A DNA stretch of 64,000 nucleotides, taken from assembly GCF_047495875.1 (NCBI RefSeq), contig NC_092467.1, positions 18,991,066 to 19,055,065 on the forward strand, in the 5' to 3' direction. This document shows positions 1 through 12,584 of the stretch, piece after piece. The notes beneath the pieces are model-generated. The model was not told the origin of the DNA and searched no databases. It saw only the letters and a list, made by a program, of their open reading frames with translations. Source of the DNA: Pithys albifrons albifrons. Taxonomy: Eukaryota; Chordata; Aves; Passeriformes; Thamnophilidae. Within the stretch, counting starts at the first letter, position 1. Every line of letters starts with the position of its first letter. The position numbers and the translations under genes are program-made.

Positions 1-9
1 CATACTTAC

Positions 10-209
10 CATTTTGTCTGAGTACTACCTTCTCTTACTTTTGGAACCACTTGCACCCCCACATCTCTTTCAAGTATTTGAATACTGAAAGTTTTGTCTT
101 CATAGGATGTGCATTCTACATAATAGTCTTTGTCTTGTGAAGCATTCTTATCAGTAAATGCTATTGGTGCACCAAACTTCCTGCGTACTCGAGAAATCTT
201 GTACTTAAT
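10..209 (-). CDS. DNAI3: DNAI3 exon encoding FGAPIAFTDKNAS...STQTKW
   Basis: This 200-bp exon has acceptor ttccag and donor gtaagt at the very edge of the window. It reads IKYKISRVRRKFGAPIAF and ends with GSTQTKW, split after the second base of the Trp codon. Further exons lie beyond the left edge. Confidence 0.92.
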
Positions 210-3200
210 CTGGAAAAGATACATTTCCATGGTTTGCAGAAGAGGAAGTTTTTGTAAAGTTCATCCTGTATAATGGCATCATTCATGCTGTTATAGAACT
301 AGTCTAATGATTTCTGTGCTGAGTTTACTTATATTTTTGCATTTTGAAATTCTGAAGCGCTCATAAATAACCTACATGTGTAATGGAACACAGGTTTGTA
401 TTTCTAAAACAAGAAGTGCTGTAACTTTTTGGATAACTTCTAGTAGGATAAGAGTACTACATTTTCTAATTCATGCAATATCAAAATTGCACATTTCATT
501 AAATGATTGTTTTGCAGAAAGCCTTATGTAATACTTAATTTGGCTTCCAAGGCCTAACTTTTCAGCCCTTCCCTCTTAGTGGAATTCTCAACTTTGGGTG
601 AGGTATTTCAGCTTTCCTTGCAGTTTCTAGGGAGAGAAAAGTACTCTGAAGCAGATTCACAAAAATCTGAGTGAGGATTTCCCTTATAGTGAGAACTAGA
701 AAGGAATAAGGGATATGCCTTGACTTCTACCCACAAAGAGAAGTAGGCACTCGATTTCAAGCAGTAGAAAGGTATTGCTCTGTCTTGGATTCATAGCCAG
801 ATACTTTTTCCCAGCACCTCCCACAGAACTGGAAAGGAAAGTAGGCTAAAAACACTTTTGAGTGGACCTTGTAGCAATGTAGAATACGAAATACTTGGAT
901 TGTGAATGTGTTAAATTTAATGACTGCAAATAAGCTTTAGAACAATCATAACATCTTTTTAAGCATAAGCAAGATGTCCAGTTGCTAAGAACTAACAAAA
1001 CTTAGCCAGTCTTCCCTGAACAGGGATTTAGGTATTGATTAAAAATCACTGATGGACAGTTAGATGCTTGGAGATGCCCCACACATCACAAGTTAGGTGA
1101 CAGCTGGGAGTGGATCTACTTTTCTGACATATAATTCTCTCAGTATAATCCGTAGATGTAATTATTCAAATATGTCCTTCTGTAAAGTCAGAATATCTGT
1201 AGTGAGTAACACTTAAAAGTGTTGCATGCCATCCATGTAATGAGACAGAGTTCACTCGGCTTCAAGGAAACAGAGCAATGACTCTGCAGTCGGACCACAC
1301 TGTAAATTGAGCAAAAGGCAGCAGAGGTGCCAATGACTAAAGATGATCAGGACTTTTGAACTTACACCTTAAAAAGTAGTTATGGTCAATGCAGTCTCAT
1401 ATGCCTTAGTTGTAGAACTTAAAGAGAACAGAGTCTAAAAGAGAAGTTTCTGCAGCACTTTGTTTTTGTTAAAAGTGGAGCTATTTCTCTCTCTTTGTTG
1501 GTTTTCTTCAAAGACCTCAAACAAAACTAGGATCACAACTTCCAGTTTCCTGACTTTTTCTTTTTAAGGAACTTGAAATAAATTTTGTGGTTTTATATTT
1601 CTTTGATTGACTAACATCTCTTGATTCTGACCTTTGTAACAGTGTCTTTAACAGATTCTTCTTCAACTTCCTTTTCACTGCCAAGAGAAATCCAGGGTTT
1701 AGGGACAATAGGCTTAAAAGGATGGACTTCCAGAGTGTCCTCTCTATCTTCTTCTTTTTCTTCTTCTTCTGCAGTTTCTGGAGGCTGTGACATCAAACAG
1801 TGAGAAATGTTACTTTTCCAAAAATTTGTTTCTGAAATCTAAGTATGAACTAGAAACCCAGTTTTCAGTCTTCATTCACACATTCTTTACTTTTGTAAGT
1901 GAGTCTGACAATTCTGTGTCCCTGGGTAGGACAGGGTTAGGTTCCATTCATTTGGGCATTAGAATTTCCCAATAAATGTTACATGTTTAGCTACTAAAGA
2001 GAGACTGCTTTCTTGGAAGCAAATCACTCCTATATAAAAAGAATTTATAGTGATTTTCTACATTAGTCTCTTCTGCCTGGGACTGCAGTTTAATTTTCTT
2101 CAGTGTTACTTCTCCTGATGTTCAGATTAACCATTACAGAAACATCAGATGCTTATGAATAGGATATCATTCCTGAAGTACACATTTGAGACTGGATTCT
2201 GAAATATTCATAGATAGGACAATGCTGTGGTAAACTTGGATTTTACCTTTATAAGGTTTTCCTTGGCTTCCTCAGAAGCAACAATGTAAAAGTCTTGTCC
2301 GTACTGGAACTTTGCATCAAAAACTACCAAAAGTTCTTCCCCTGGATATTCCTATTTTAATTAAAACAATTAATGGAAAAATGAAAACAAGTAACATTCA
2401 AAACAAACATGAAGTTGTGACTGGAAAAGTTACCACTAGTGTAAATTTAGTATTTTAAGATTAATTTTATGGTCTTAACAGATAATTTCATGAGATAATT
2501 GAAAAGATAGATTTTATTTTGTAATAAAAATAATTCTGGGACAAAACTAATCTTTTGTCCAGAGAATGAAACAGAAAATAAACTGTTTTAATGATTCTCA
2601 ATAAATAGGCCATGAATTAGGGAAAGTCAGATATGTGAAGTTCTGCCAGTTCACAGAATCAAAACTGATAGTATTTATGTTACCGTTAGCATATTTTCAA
2701 TCTAAAGTTAGCTAAAAATAGTGCATGGAGAGTAATGAGAAACTTTGAGTTGACAGCGGTCCATGACCTATAGCATTCAGATGTTACAGCATTAGTGGAT
2801 TTACACAACATCAAACAAGGAGAGACTTTTTCCTTTAAAGAGTATACACTCTGAGAGCAACAACTCTTAAAGTGAGAATGAAATAAGCTACATACTAGGA
2901 CAACTTTTCTGAAAGGATAGAAATCAGAAATGTCAGCTCTTGTTTTCAGGTCCTGAATGATGTCCTCTTTTTTAATAAGTTTGAAACAATTTTCTTCTGT
3001 GACATCTTCATCAATTCGGCAATTAAAAATTTCTTGGGTCTTTGTAGTCAAAACTAAAGGAAAGATTTCTGGGTGGCCTATGAAAGAAGGCAAAATTACT
3101 TGATAAACAGTTTCAGAGTGTAGTTCAAGCATACACATATACTTTGATAACTCTGTGTCTTTACTGTTTCTAGGAGAATGCCTTTGAATCATTCAACTTC

Positions 3201-6200
3201 ATTCTCAGTATTTTGGAACGCATGCAATACAAATGGTATTACATTTTATTAATCTTTTAAAAAACACAACATTTTGTACCTAATAGTTATGATTTTTCCT
3301 GGTGTGAGGTTTGGAGGTTTTGTTGGGTTTTTGTTTTCTGTCTTGATCAACAGGTGATTAGGAACTTTAGTGAAAAGTCATTGATGGACTGTTTTTAATA
3401 CATTAAGGACACAATGCATGGCTCTGACTTAAGAAAACCCTTGGATAAATATACTATAGTTCTTCCCTGTACTACGGTGCAATATTAAGCCAATGGTTAA
3501 TCTGAGTGAGGCTTCTACACTCTTCCAAATAAGGATGCTTTTCTGATTTTGGACTTTCATCTTACTCTCCTTGAGTTCAGAGAGCAGTAGAGTCAATTTC
3601 TCACTCAGCAAGTGAGACTAAAGCAAGGTCACTAAGATTAAAGCCAGATAATTATTTTCAGCTCTGCTGGAAAATATGTAGCTGTTGTTTTCTACACGTG
3701 ATCTCTGTTAGATTCATTCATATTAATTCAGAATGAAATACTTCTTAACCTAGCTCTAGCACTGATACCTTCATTGGTTTTAGTGAAGCTGGGTGCAGTT
3801 AGATAACCTGTGAACTGTGCTTTGCAAACACTCAGTCTGAAAAGTATACAGTGCTTGTTGTTACATTTGCATGTAAGGTAATGTATGCAATGCTGGTCTT
3901 TCTCATGTTACATGTTCTGTCTTCCAGGTTACATTACAGCTGTGATTAAGATCACTTTAGGCCCAGCTGGCTGAATCCTGCTGCCAAGGAGACTCCTCCT
4001 TTGCAGTACTGCCCTGCTCTGTGCCCAGCTGCTGCAGTAAGAGCATTCTTATGAAGGCCACTGTACTGCCTGAGAAGGACAGCAGACATTAATCGTTTGG
4101 GTGAACTGGAAACTGTAAAAGACTTAAAAAACATGTATACTTTGTAGTATTTTAATGTACTGAAATGAGCTGGCACTTGTGATAATAGCTGATACTTTCT
4201 ATCAGCTTTGTTTAATTCTCTTTTCCTAGTTTAGTTACTTAGTATTTTACTTTACTTCCCAGCTCCAGTGGAGTTTTTCCTCTTTGTGTATGTCTTGAAG
4301 AGAAGTTGATATACCTAAATGATGATTATGACCAGCTGTGTCAGCGTGTTTTTAGAAGTCATCTCTAACATAAGCCAACAAGGACTGACAAAATGATAAA
4401 TACTCTTTAATCTCTATCATTCGGGAAGCTAAATCTCTGCATAATCCTATCACATAATGCATAATGTTTGATCAATCTGACATTTATCCTTTAAAATCTC
4501 TCAGTGCTGCTACTCCACTGCATCTGCTCTGCCATAGTTATCACTAAAATTAATGACATGCATGATGTTTCTGGTACATACTATACTTTGCCAAGGATGG
4601 ATTATTTAGTGTTCACTAGTTATTTCATAGCACACACAATCTGTTTGTAGCATGCACAGTCCATTTGTTCACCTTCCTCACAAACTGTAATCAATATTGC
4701 ATGGTTTTCCTTTTTGATGTCTTGGAGATTTCCAGAACTTCTGTGTGGATGGTTCCAAAAAGATACAAAATCATAGGGATGTTGATTGGGAAAGACCTCA
4801 GAGTCATCTAGTCCAAACTCACTGTTGCTTATACCAGACCAGAAAAGTCCTAACCAGGAGTAATGGTTGTTTATTCTAGAAGCTTGTGTTATGTTATTTT
4901 TGAAATGCTGAATCATGTATGGGCACAAATGCTAATGCTAAAAAAAAATCCTTTTAAAGAGATGTAGGTTTCAGTGTCAAATGAAACAATATAACCATAT
5001 AACCATACATTAAAGTTGAGCAAAAATACAACAGACATCACTGAGAGGAAACAGAGCAAGACAGATAGTCTAAGTGTATTTTCTTCAATGCTCTATTGCT
5101 GTAAGTACAAGTTAAAAACAAAGTAGTGACTAGAATTAAAATATTTACACCTTTTAATCTACAGAATTCTGTATTACAGAGTATTATTTTTAATAGCATC
5201 TGTAATATACAAAGCTGATACTGGAATCCGTACTATTGTACAAATTTCGATTGAATGCTCTCTTCCAGTAAAAAGCATGATCTGATCTTAGGCTTCACAT
5301 TGTTTTTCTAATAGTAAATTGTACTTGTATCATTTGTAACAGCAGCTCTTAGTGCTACAAGAACTTCACAAAGAACCAAGAAACTCTAAGGACAAGCGAA
5401 GAACACTTGCAGGTCTTATGCTAAGGAGATACTATGCTGCTTAGACAGTGTCTGCTTACACTTGTGTTAGTTTCTAGCTTTGAACAATAGGTTTCTAGCA
5501 GTAGTTTAGCTATTAAAGGTCTAACTTTATTTGTCAGTAGGTGGAGGTACAATTCTCTCTTACTGACTAAGTATCTCCTGGAACACTGAAAGTACATTTT
5601 TTTAAAGGAACACTTTAATCATCTGAGGAATCACTTTTTGTGCATTTTCATTAACTGCAGCTTTGCCATTTCAGTGATGTTAATCAGAGTGCAGTTTTCA
5701 CTTCCACCCATGTGCTCATAGGATTATGTAAGAAACCAAGTGATTTACAATTTCTTTTAGAATTATCTAGTTTATATGTTCCTTGTTTGCCACATTGTTT
5801 TAGCTTTTAACAATAAAAGCTGTACTGTTACAAGCCAATTAATAAGACAACCCTTTGAGTTGTTCCTGGAAACCACACCTAAATTTTACATTGACATCAA
5901 TTTAAATTATATCTGAGGAATAATTGCACAAATTAGGTCAGAAGAAAAATCCAAGCAGACATATGAAAAATAAAAAAAAAATTGAAAATAACTGGTGTCT
6001 AGGGAAAAAGACTATATTTACATTCAAATAATTACTTATTTTTAGCTCTTAACTATGGCCGTGCTTAAAACTGAACTTTTCTTGCCCATAAGCTAAAAGA
6101 AATGCTTGACATTTTGTGACTTTTAAATGGTGAATTCCCTCCCCCCCCCAAAAAAAAAGCTAATCAGTGTCTATCAGCATCTGATTAAAAACCACAAGTG

Positions 6201-6916
6201 ATATGCTAAAATCATCTTTTCATCAAATTTATTAAGGATTTGACAAAGATAAACAAAAACTATAAAAATATTTCATGTTTTTCTTTCAATTGCTTATACT
6301 ATTACTAAATATGAAGATTTTGCACCCTATACTTCTGTTGTGATGCTTTTTATTTCCCCTGATCCCAGCTCTTCTCAACCCAAGATAAAAACCTCTTCCA
6401 CAAACCCATACTGGTTTCCTGCTGCACTGCCTGCTTTCTCATTCATAAAAACCCCTAAACCTTTCCTTTTTATTCTCCAACATTAGTAACACCAAAGCTT
6501 CAAAATGCCTTGAGTATTCCAGAACTACTACTTTAAAGCCCAGTCATCACAGCACTTACCTATACTAACCATAGAAAGATCCACTTCATCATTTTCACCT
6601 GAAACATAATGACATTATGTTATCAGTAATGTTCTGTATGTTGGTTACAAAACTATAACCAGTAATTGTAGCTCTTTCAGTTATTTACAAAAAAAAAAAA
6701 ATCATATTTTAATGTTTAATGCTTGGGGCCAAAATAATTAAGGTCGTTGTCATATGACTCAATTGGACCTTGTTTCATTACTGTTGAACTTTACATACCA
6801 CGCTGTTTTCCTTTTCCTTTTGAGGATTCCTTAGTTTTGCTCACACCTTTCTGTTTCTTCGGAGAGGGTTTTTGACCTTTCAAGGTGGTCTTGCTGGATG
6901 TGAGATTTTTTGACAT
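10..6916 (-). CDS. DNAI3: DNAI3 (WDR63), dynein axonemal intermediate chain 3, N-terminal part, runs off the left edge
   Basis: Six coding exons on the minus strand join in frame: 6799-6916, 6560-6598, 2896-3077, 2247-2351, 1632-1784 and 10-209. They give about 265 residues, the part that precedes the WD40 propeller in the roughly 890-residue vertebrate protein. Recognisable stretches are GHPEIFPLVLTTKTQEIF, EYPGEELLVVFDAKFQYG, PWISLGSEKEVEEESV and GAPIAFTDKNAS, all close to human WDR63 as I know it. The first 39 residues are Lys/Ser rich. The family protein is an intermediate chain of an inner-arm axonemal dynein (relative of Chlamydomonas IC140) and acts in motile cilia and flagella. All junctions are GT-AG with consistent phase (1, 1, 0, 0, 0, 2). 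The gene is head-to-head with MCOLN3, as in human. The identification is from sequence similarity plus synteny; the rest of the gene lies left of the window. Confidence 0.93.
1632..1784 (-). CDS. DNAI3: DNAI3 exon encoding acidic linker and PWISLGSEKE
   Basis: This 153-bp exon (51 codons, phase 0 both sides) has acceptor cacag and donor gtcaga. It encodes an acidic run (ETAEEEEKEEDRED) followed by the conserved PIVPKPWISLGSEKEVEEE block. Confidence 0.9.
2247..2351 (-). CDS. DNAI3: DNAI3 exon encoding EYPGEELLVVFD...
   Basis: This 105-bp exon (35 codons, phase 0 both sides) reads EYPGEELLVVFDAKFQYG and then DFYIVASEEAKENLIK. The acceptor is aaaatag and the donor gtaaaa. It matches the EYPGNELLLVYDKDFKYG region of the human protein. 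Confidence 0.9.
2896..3077 (-). CDS. DNAI3: DNAI3 exon encoding HPEIFPLVLTT...
   Basis: This 182-bp exon has acceptor ttcatag and donor gtatgt. It encodes the very conserved block HPEIFPLVLTTKTQEIFNC, followed by DVTEENCFKLIKKEDI and ISDFYPFRKVVL. It is the best single piece of evidence for DNAI3. Confidence 0.93.
4764..4830 (-). mobile_element. Degraded CR1 LINE 3'-end fragment (minus orientation)
   Basis: The text atcatagggatgttgattgg, followed by aaagacctcagagtcatcta and gtccaa, resembles the complement of the avian CR1 3' end (ATCATAGGGTTGGAAGGGACC... ATCATCTAGTCCAACC). Only this short core is recognisable, so the borders are approximate. Confidence 0.5.
6560..6598 (-). CDS. DNAI3: DNAI3 39-bp micro-exon
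   Basis: The acceptor tttcag and donor gtaagt bound a 39-bp exon reading ENDEVDLSMVSI in the frame set by its neighbours (phase 1 in, phase 1 out). It joins directly to the GHPEIF exon, as expected for the N terminus of this protein. It is too short to be found by ORF length alone. Confidence 0.8.
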   Translation of the reverse strand: MKMMKWIFLWLV

Positions 6917-6930
6917 TTTTTCAAATTTCT
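6799..6930 (-). CDS. DNAI3: DNAI3 exon with start codon (coding 6799-6916)
   Basis: The acceptor (ctccag) ends at 6931, leaving 14 bases of 5' UTR before the ATG at 6916-6914. The start has A at -3. It encodes 39 codons plus one base, beginning MSKNLTSSKTTLKGQK and ending KGKQR. The donor is gtatgt at 6798. The upstream acceptor implies at least one non-coding 5' exon further right, probably in the CpG island near 12 kb. Confidence 0.85.
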
Positions 6931-9900
6931 CTGGAGAAAGTTAAATATCAATAATTTTGAATAGGCAACAGAATGCACCATTTATGAGTGAAAAATTCAT
7001 CCATGACTTTATGTATTTTATAATTATAATAATATTTTCATATGCAGCTGAAGGTATGTTTCATAATTTTAAATACTAAGCTGTAATTTTATATAATACA
7101 TAATAGATGGAAAGACTTCATCTGTCCAGCGTGATCAAGAATGAACGCGGGTTATCCAAAACAGTGAAAGGTTAAATTAGGAGAGGAGTTTCCCTTACAG
7201 AAAGCCAAGGACCTGAAGTAAGTGGGAATAGTGTGTGTGAAAATTCACCAGTTACAAATGTTTGGCCCAATGTCCTCAAGGGTAAATCATTACTCAGCTG
7301 CACAAAGCATTTCTATTTCTAGTTTATTTTTCATTGTAGCTCTGTGGAGGACAAACTCGGTAAGATGTATGCATAAATACGTGTAGCAACCACACAGCTG
7401 GAAATGATACTGTATAGCAGGCTACTCCTGTTTCATTTACTCTCCTTCTTCCCAGTGAAACATGATGAGAATAGTAATGCAGGAAAGGCTCAGTTCCGTG
7501 GCAAGGACGAAATGAGTTCAGGCCGCCCACGGTACCGACCACACAGCACCATCGTGTGGGAGGTACTCACACAGCAGCCGACAGAACAGCCAAATCGGCA
7601 TGGGCCAAATTCTGTTACAGGTGTTGAAAGTTGTTGGAAGTTATTACGGAACAGCCAAAGGCGTTTAGCTGGGATAAGGACAATAGGGCTGCCACTTTGT
7701 GCCCTGCCTTTTCCATGTTCACACTTTTTTAGACTGTAAACTGACTGGGAGAAGAAGAATTTTTAAAATGTCTACAAAGCATCTCCAGTGTTCAGATGCT
7801 GTTATAATTTTAACGTCAGCAAGAGGAAAGTAGGTGCACTTATAGGACAGAAAGAGAAGGCACTTTCAAGAATGCTGCAGGACATAACCATACCTGACGA
7901 TCTCTTACAGGAGCTACAGCCCCTCGGCCTGTGCACATGAATAGCACATTTACTGTCAAGATACTGAAGGCAAAATGGTGAGTTTATAAAATAAATGTTC
8001 TGCCTTAAGAGTTTCCTTATGGACAGCCTAAAATACCATAAATGCTAAAACAAACATGCTGTGGCCTGTGCATTTGCAATTTCAGTGGCATATCCAGGCT
8101 GAGAAATTGTTTTACCCTTTTGTGAAACAGTTCTCAAATTCTCCAGAAGCAAGCAATTTAATTTTAGCTTCCAATCTGAATTTCAGTTTGGACATGGATT
8201 ATAGCTTGGTTATATAGCCTGGGTTTGGGATAAGTGTTAACCTCCCATGAATTCAAAGTAAATTTTGCTGTTAACTTTGATGGGAGCAGGGTCTGGCACT
8301 TTTATTGTAGTTATGCATTTTTCTTTTTCACTTTAATCAAAATAGAAAAATATACTCTATAAATCCTCAAACTCTTTTCTTTATCTTGCAGATCACAGGT
8401 GACAAGCTGAATTCTTGGCATGTTAATGCATTTCTCTATTGTTTAATCTCTCTTGATTATGGTAAATGCAGCTCTCTTCATTAATCTGTCTGAAGAACTG
8501 TAGCAATTTAATCTGTTTCTTTCAAAAAGTGGCAATGTCAATGTGAAACAAATTCATGTTTCAGAATTCTGAAACTTTTGTCTTGCACAGGATGATGGTT
8601 TTAAAAATCCTACAAGTCGTATATAATGAATTTAAGGAGAAAGGAGGTTTTTCTGCCCTCATTATCAGTCTTTTCATCAAATACAGGACTAGAAACACTG
8701 TTAATATGTTTTTGTGTAATATTCAATATATTTTCATGGTTATAATCTTTCAAAGGCACCTGTACAATGAACAATATGCTTATTTCATAGTGCTGAAACA
8801 CTTAGGCCTCCCTTACTTACAGTGCATGGCAATTCACATGGTTAAAAGAGACGAATTTTTCCTTATTAAAAAAAAAGATACAAAGCTATTTCTTATCCAA
8901 CTCCTTGTCTATTTTACATAGAAAAATTTTGACCCATTTTATAAAAGGGTTTTGTGAGTACTCTGATAGGAAACCAACCTTTATGCCTCTGTATAAGACA
9001 GGCTATAAGATACACTAAATAGATTGATATATAGCCTATAAGGCTCTCCAGAACAGGAGGAGGGGACAGCTGTTTTAGAAATTAGTTGAAGGACAATATG
9101 AACCTTCTCATATATATTCCAGTCACAATGTCTTACTTCACCGTTTCATATTTATACACTCCGGTAAAGCCAGTTTGGAAATTTTGAGTGAGTTCCTCTG
9201 AGTATCCTAAACCCCAAGCCACATGGATGGGGGAAATTGAGAAGGCTGTCACATGCCTATGCTTAGTAAAATAACTTGCAAGTATAAACATCCCTTTTTC
9301 TTTGACTGACTCCAAATACATTTCACTTATAAAAAGAGTTAAAAATTTTGAAAATTGTCTTCCATTAATTGGTTCCTCCTCCTTCACTGGAAGAATGAGA
9401 TGTAGAACTACATGCAGCACTATAGAGCTGAGGGCAGTGGTGGTGAGGCTGGTGGTGACTGGTGCACACACATAAACATACATATTTGCATATGTTAACA
9501 TGAAAAATACCCCTGTTTCAGCATTGCAAATGAATACAGCAATCAATGGGACTGTTTGTGGTTTCCTGTAGGATACACGGGACCTCCCCAGCTGGAAAGC
9601 AGATAGAAAAGTACAAAAGTAATTATCTCCTTTTACAATATCCCTCATACCATATCGCCTCTGCCCATTTGCCATCCTGTGGGCACATGATTGTCAGTGG
9701 TTAGGAAACATGTAAGGCCTTCAGAGAAAGCGAAGGCAGAGCTTCTAGAGCCTTTCTGGAAGCATAATGAGGACTGTAGCCATTTACAAGTATCTATGCA
9801 AAGTTGTTTTTCACACAGGAATATGGTAACCCCTGAGTGCTTTCTGCAGGAAACCCAGACACATGGAGAATTTTAAAATGGGTACTGAAGAGCAGCCTTT

Positions 9901-12060
9901 TGCATCTCTCCTCTTCCAAAAAAGAAATAGAGGAACAAAAGTCCTAATGTGTAAGTTAAAAGCTAATATTTTCAGAAGTTACCTGTTAATTCAGGGGGTT
10001 GTTTTTTTCACTAAGTTTTTACACAAAGTACCAATCCTATCAAGACAACTATGAAAAAATCAGTCTATATTAGTGGACTGTCTGAAAATATGACAAAAAA
10101 ATTCTTTAATCTATGGTGAGTTTCTATCCTCTTGGGATATTTCTATATTGCTTATTGTTTTGAGTTGAGCTGGCAAAATGCCAACTGCCCAATACAGAGT
10201 GTTAGAAAGGTCTCTGATACATGTACTTGTTCAGAAACATGCAAATGTGTTATGCCTTTCCATTATGTTATATAAATTCATGATTCTGTGATTGAGAAGA
10301 GGTTGGAAGCAACATTTAAATTAACTTAATATGAAAATTTTAAAAGTGCAAAACCAATTGTCATAAAAACCGCTATGTATTTTATTTAAAAAAAAATAAG
10401 TAATATTAAGATTTCATTAAATCCATTCAGTCTGGTTTTGTCAGCAGTATTTCATTGGAACATAGTGCTACATTATTTAATGGGTAAAACCTGAGTAAAT
10501 ATTTGACAACTTTGTTTGACATTTTATAGACTAGTTTATTAACAGATGGCTGTAATATTTTGAACATTAGTCTTAAGAGAAAAATAAGATCAGAGTGTTC
10601 TCCTAATCATTTAATGTACTGAAACATTTAGTGTTTTAAAGCAAATCCATGAAGTTGCTACGTACTGCAAGAGGGGAAAGTTAATTAGCTATTAGTACTA
10701 CAAAAGATGCTGTCTGACTTGAGGACACAGAATGATTCATTAGTTGCCTAAGTGGATGATTTAAGGTCAAGTTTGCGTGCATTACACAATTTAGGGCTGT
10801 AATTTACTATAATTTGGAATGACAGAAGAATTGAATGTACATCCATTTTACAAAAGCACTACAAGGAAATGATGAAAAATATGTGATATTTGCTTTTTTT
10901 GTTGTTGTGTCGCTGCCAAACTAAAAATCACATTTCTGTCACTAAACATTTAGGAACTTGCTTAAAATTCTGTCTTAAAATTACTTTGTCCCTCCAGAAA
11001 TTCAGATGCATTGTTCCCTTTAATTATATTTATTCTACTTTGCTCTACATAAAAACTAAATATTACAAGCACCTAAAGCTTGCATTATTATTAATGCTTG
11101 TGCATATTTGAACAGAACTTCATTGTGTAAGTTTTAGGGAGTAAAGCTGAAGTTTTGGCAACTGTCAAATTATTTTAGCATATAAACAGTTCTATTTGAA
11201 TTTATCTGATTTCACACACAAAAATTTCCTTAAATTAGACTTACTTGAACAAGGTGTTGATTTTGTTATTTGACAGAAACTAGTAGGTGTAATTACAGTA
11301 TCTGGGATGGTAAGTACAACACATGTAAAATTAGATTAAGAATTAATAAGAAAAGCATAGAGAACAAAACGGAAAACTTCATTAGAACATTACAGTTTGT
11401 TCCTTTCTTCCACTTAAAGAGCAATAGAATGAAATTGGAAAAGCTATAACACAGAGGATTGAAGACATGGAACATGTTTTGTAGTAGGAATAAACCAGGA
11501 TTCGTTTTAGCCTGAAGAGGATATGATAGAGATCAGTGGAATCACAAGAGACATGGAGAAAGTGACTAGGGGATGATTATTGCGGGTCTTTCACAATACA
11601 AGGTCTCGCTGGCATCACATGCAGGAGCTCCCTGAGGGGCAGCTGCCACAGGCAACAATTTTAATGAGTACAAGGGCAAACTGAGGGATGAAAAACCCGA
11701 GGGCTACTGAAAGTGATGATAATACATCTGGCTACAGAAATTAAACCATAAATCCAAGAAAAGAGAGTGGAAGCATGGTTTTACTATAACCTTTCCTAGA
11801 CAGAACTTGTGGTATAAAACAGTACTGGTATAAGCCTGCTGGTCTACATTATTAAATTTTGTAACAATTTGGTTGGTCCCTCAAAAGTTACTAAGTACGA
11901 TGTTGAAGTTGTCTGAATATGATCAAACATAGCAAACGGTAGCATTTCTTGCCTTGTCACGACTTGCCATGAACAAGAAAGGTTATATTGTAAAGATTTG
12001 CACTAGATAAGACTTGATTCATAATTTTTTAAAGATAAGGTAGGAAAAATAATCATCCCG
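6931..12060 (-). other. DNAI3: Probable first intron of DNAI3
   Basis: This AT-rich stretch lies between the start-codon exon of DNAI3 and the CpG island at about 12.07 kb. It contains several long chance ORFs (see findings for 9133-9675) but no exon I can tie to DNAI3 or to any other gene. It is an intron only if the DNAI3 5' UTR begins in that island. Confidence 0.5.
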
Positions 12061-12470
12061 TCTTCGAAATGTGAAAGCTGGGTCGCAGGAACAGGACCGT
12101 GATGGGAGGTGGGAGCGGATTTGCGGGGGCTTTGCAGCAGCACGGAGGGGTTGGGGGGAGGTTGTGTTCGCGGCCCGGGCCTCCCCCCCAGCACCCCCAG
12201 CCCCAGGCACAGACACCCCGGGGCCCGGCCCGGCCCAGCCCGGGCGCAGAGGGAGGCGCTGCTTCGGGCTTGCCGGCGGGAACGAGACGCCTGAGGCGGC
12301 TCGGCCGCACGGAACAAGTCGCGGTTTGTTCCCTGCTAGCTGCTGCCCGTGCTCTGAAGCCAGGCATCTTTCACCCGCTTCCACCCGCGCTGCCGAGTCC
12401 CCTCCACTCGCTGCGTTCCCTCCTTTCCCACCTGCGCGGCTCCGGCTCGGCGCGTCCCTAGCGGCGCGCG

Positions 12471-12484
12471 GTTGTCATGGCGAC
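12471..12484. promoter_or_regulatory. RFX X-box-like site
   Basis: GTTGTCATGGCGAC matches 12 of 14 positions of the palindromic X-box GTTGCCATGGCAAC. RFX factors bind such sites in promoters of ciliary genes. Its place in the island upstream of DNAI3 supports the promoter assignment. Confidence 0.65.
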
Positions 12485-12565
12485 CGCCGGGCCGTGATTG
12501 ACGGCTCGGACAGGCCGTCAGCGCTCAGCTCTCCAAGCCCGCCTCGCAGGGACGCGACGCCAAGA

Positions 12566-12584
12566 ACTACATGTCCCAGCATGC
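12566..12584 (+). promoter_or_regulatory. ZNF143/STAF-type (ACTACA..TCCCAGCATGC) site
   Basis: ACTACATGTCCCAGCATGC agrees with the extended ZNF143/THAP11 promoter motif (ACTACAATTCCCAGCATGC) at all but two central positions. The motif is typical of CpG-island promoters near transcription starts. Confidence 0.75.

Larger units (their letters stand above)
210..6559 (-). other. DNAI3: DNAI3 introns between the coding exons
   Basis: The non-exonic parts (210-1631, 1785-2246, 2352-2895, 3078-6559) are AT-rich intron sequence. Apart from a short degraded CR1-like piece near 4.76-4.83 kb, I see no gene, RNA or complete mobile element in them. Homopolymer runs occur near 6140-6160. Confidence 0.7.

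Noticed and set aside
1621..1803. Plus-strand ORF opposite the DNAI3 exon at 1632-1784
   Set aside because: It is the antisense shadow of the acidic DNAI3 exon (Ser/Phe-rich complement of Glu codons).
8556..8921. 121-codon plus-strand ORF
   Set aside because: AT-rich, low-complexity hydrophobic translation with an overlapping minus-strand ORF; no domain recognised and no splice context.
11580..11720. Slightly GC-richer patch that looked like a possible repeat
   Set aside because: I could not match it to CR1 or to any other bird element, and it has no terminal repeats.
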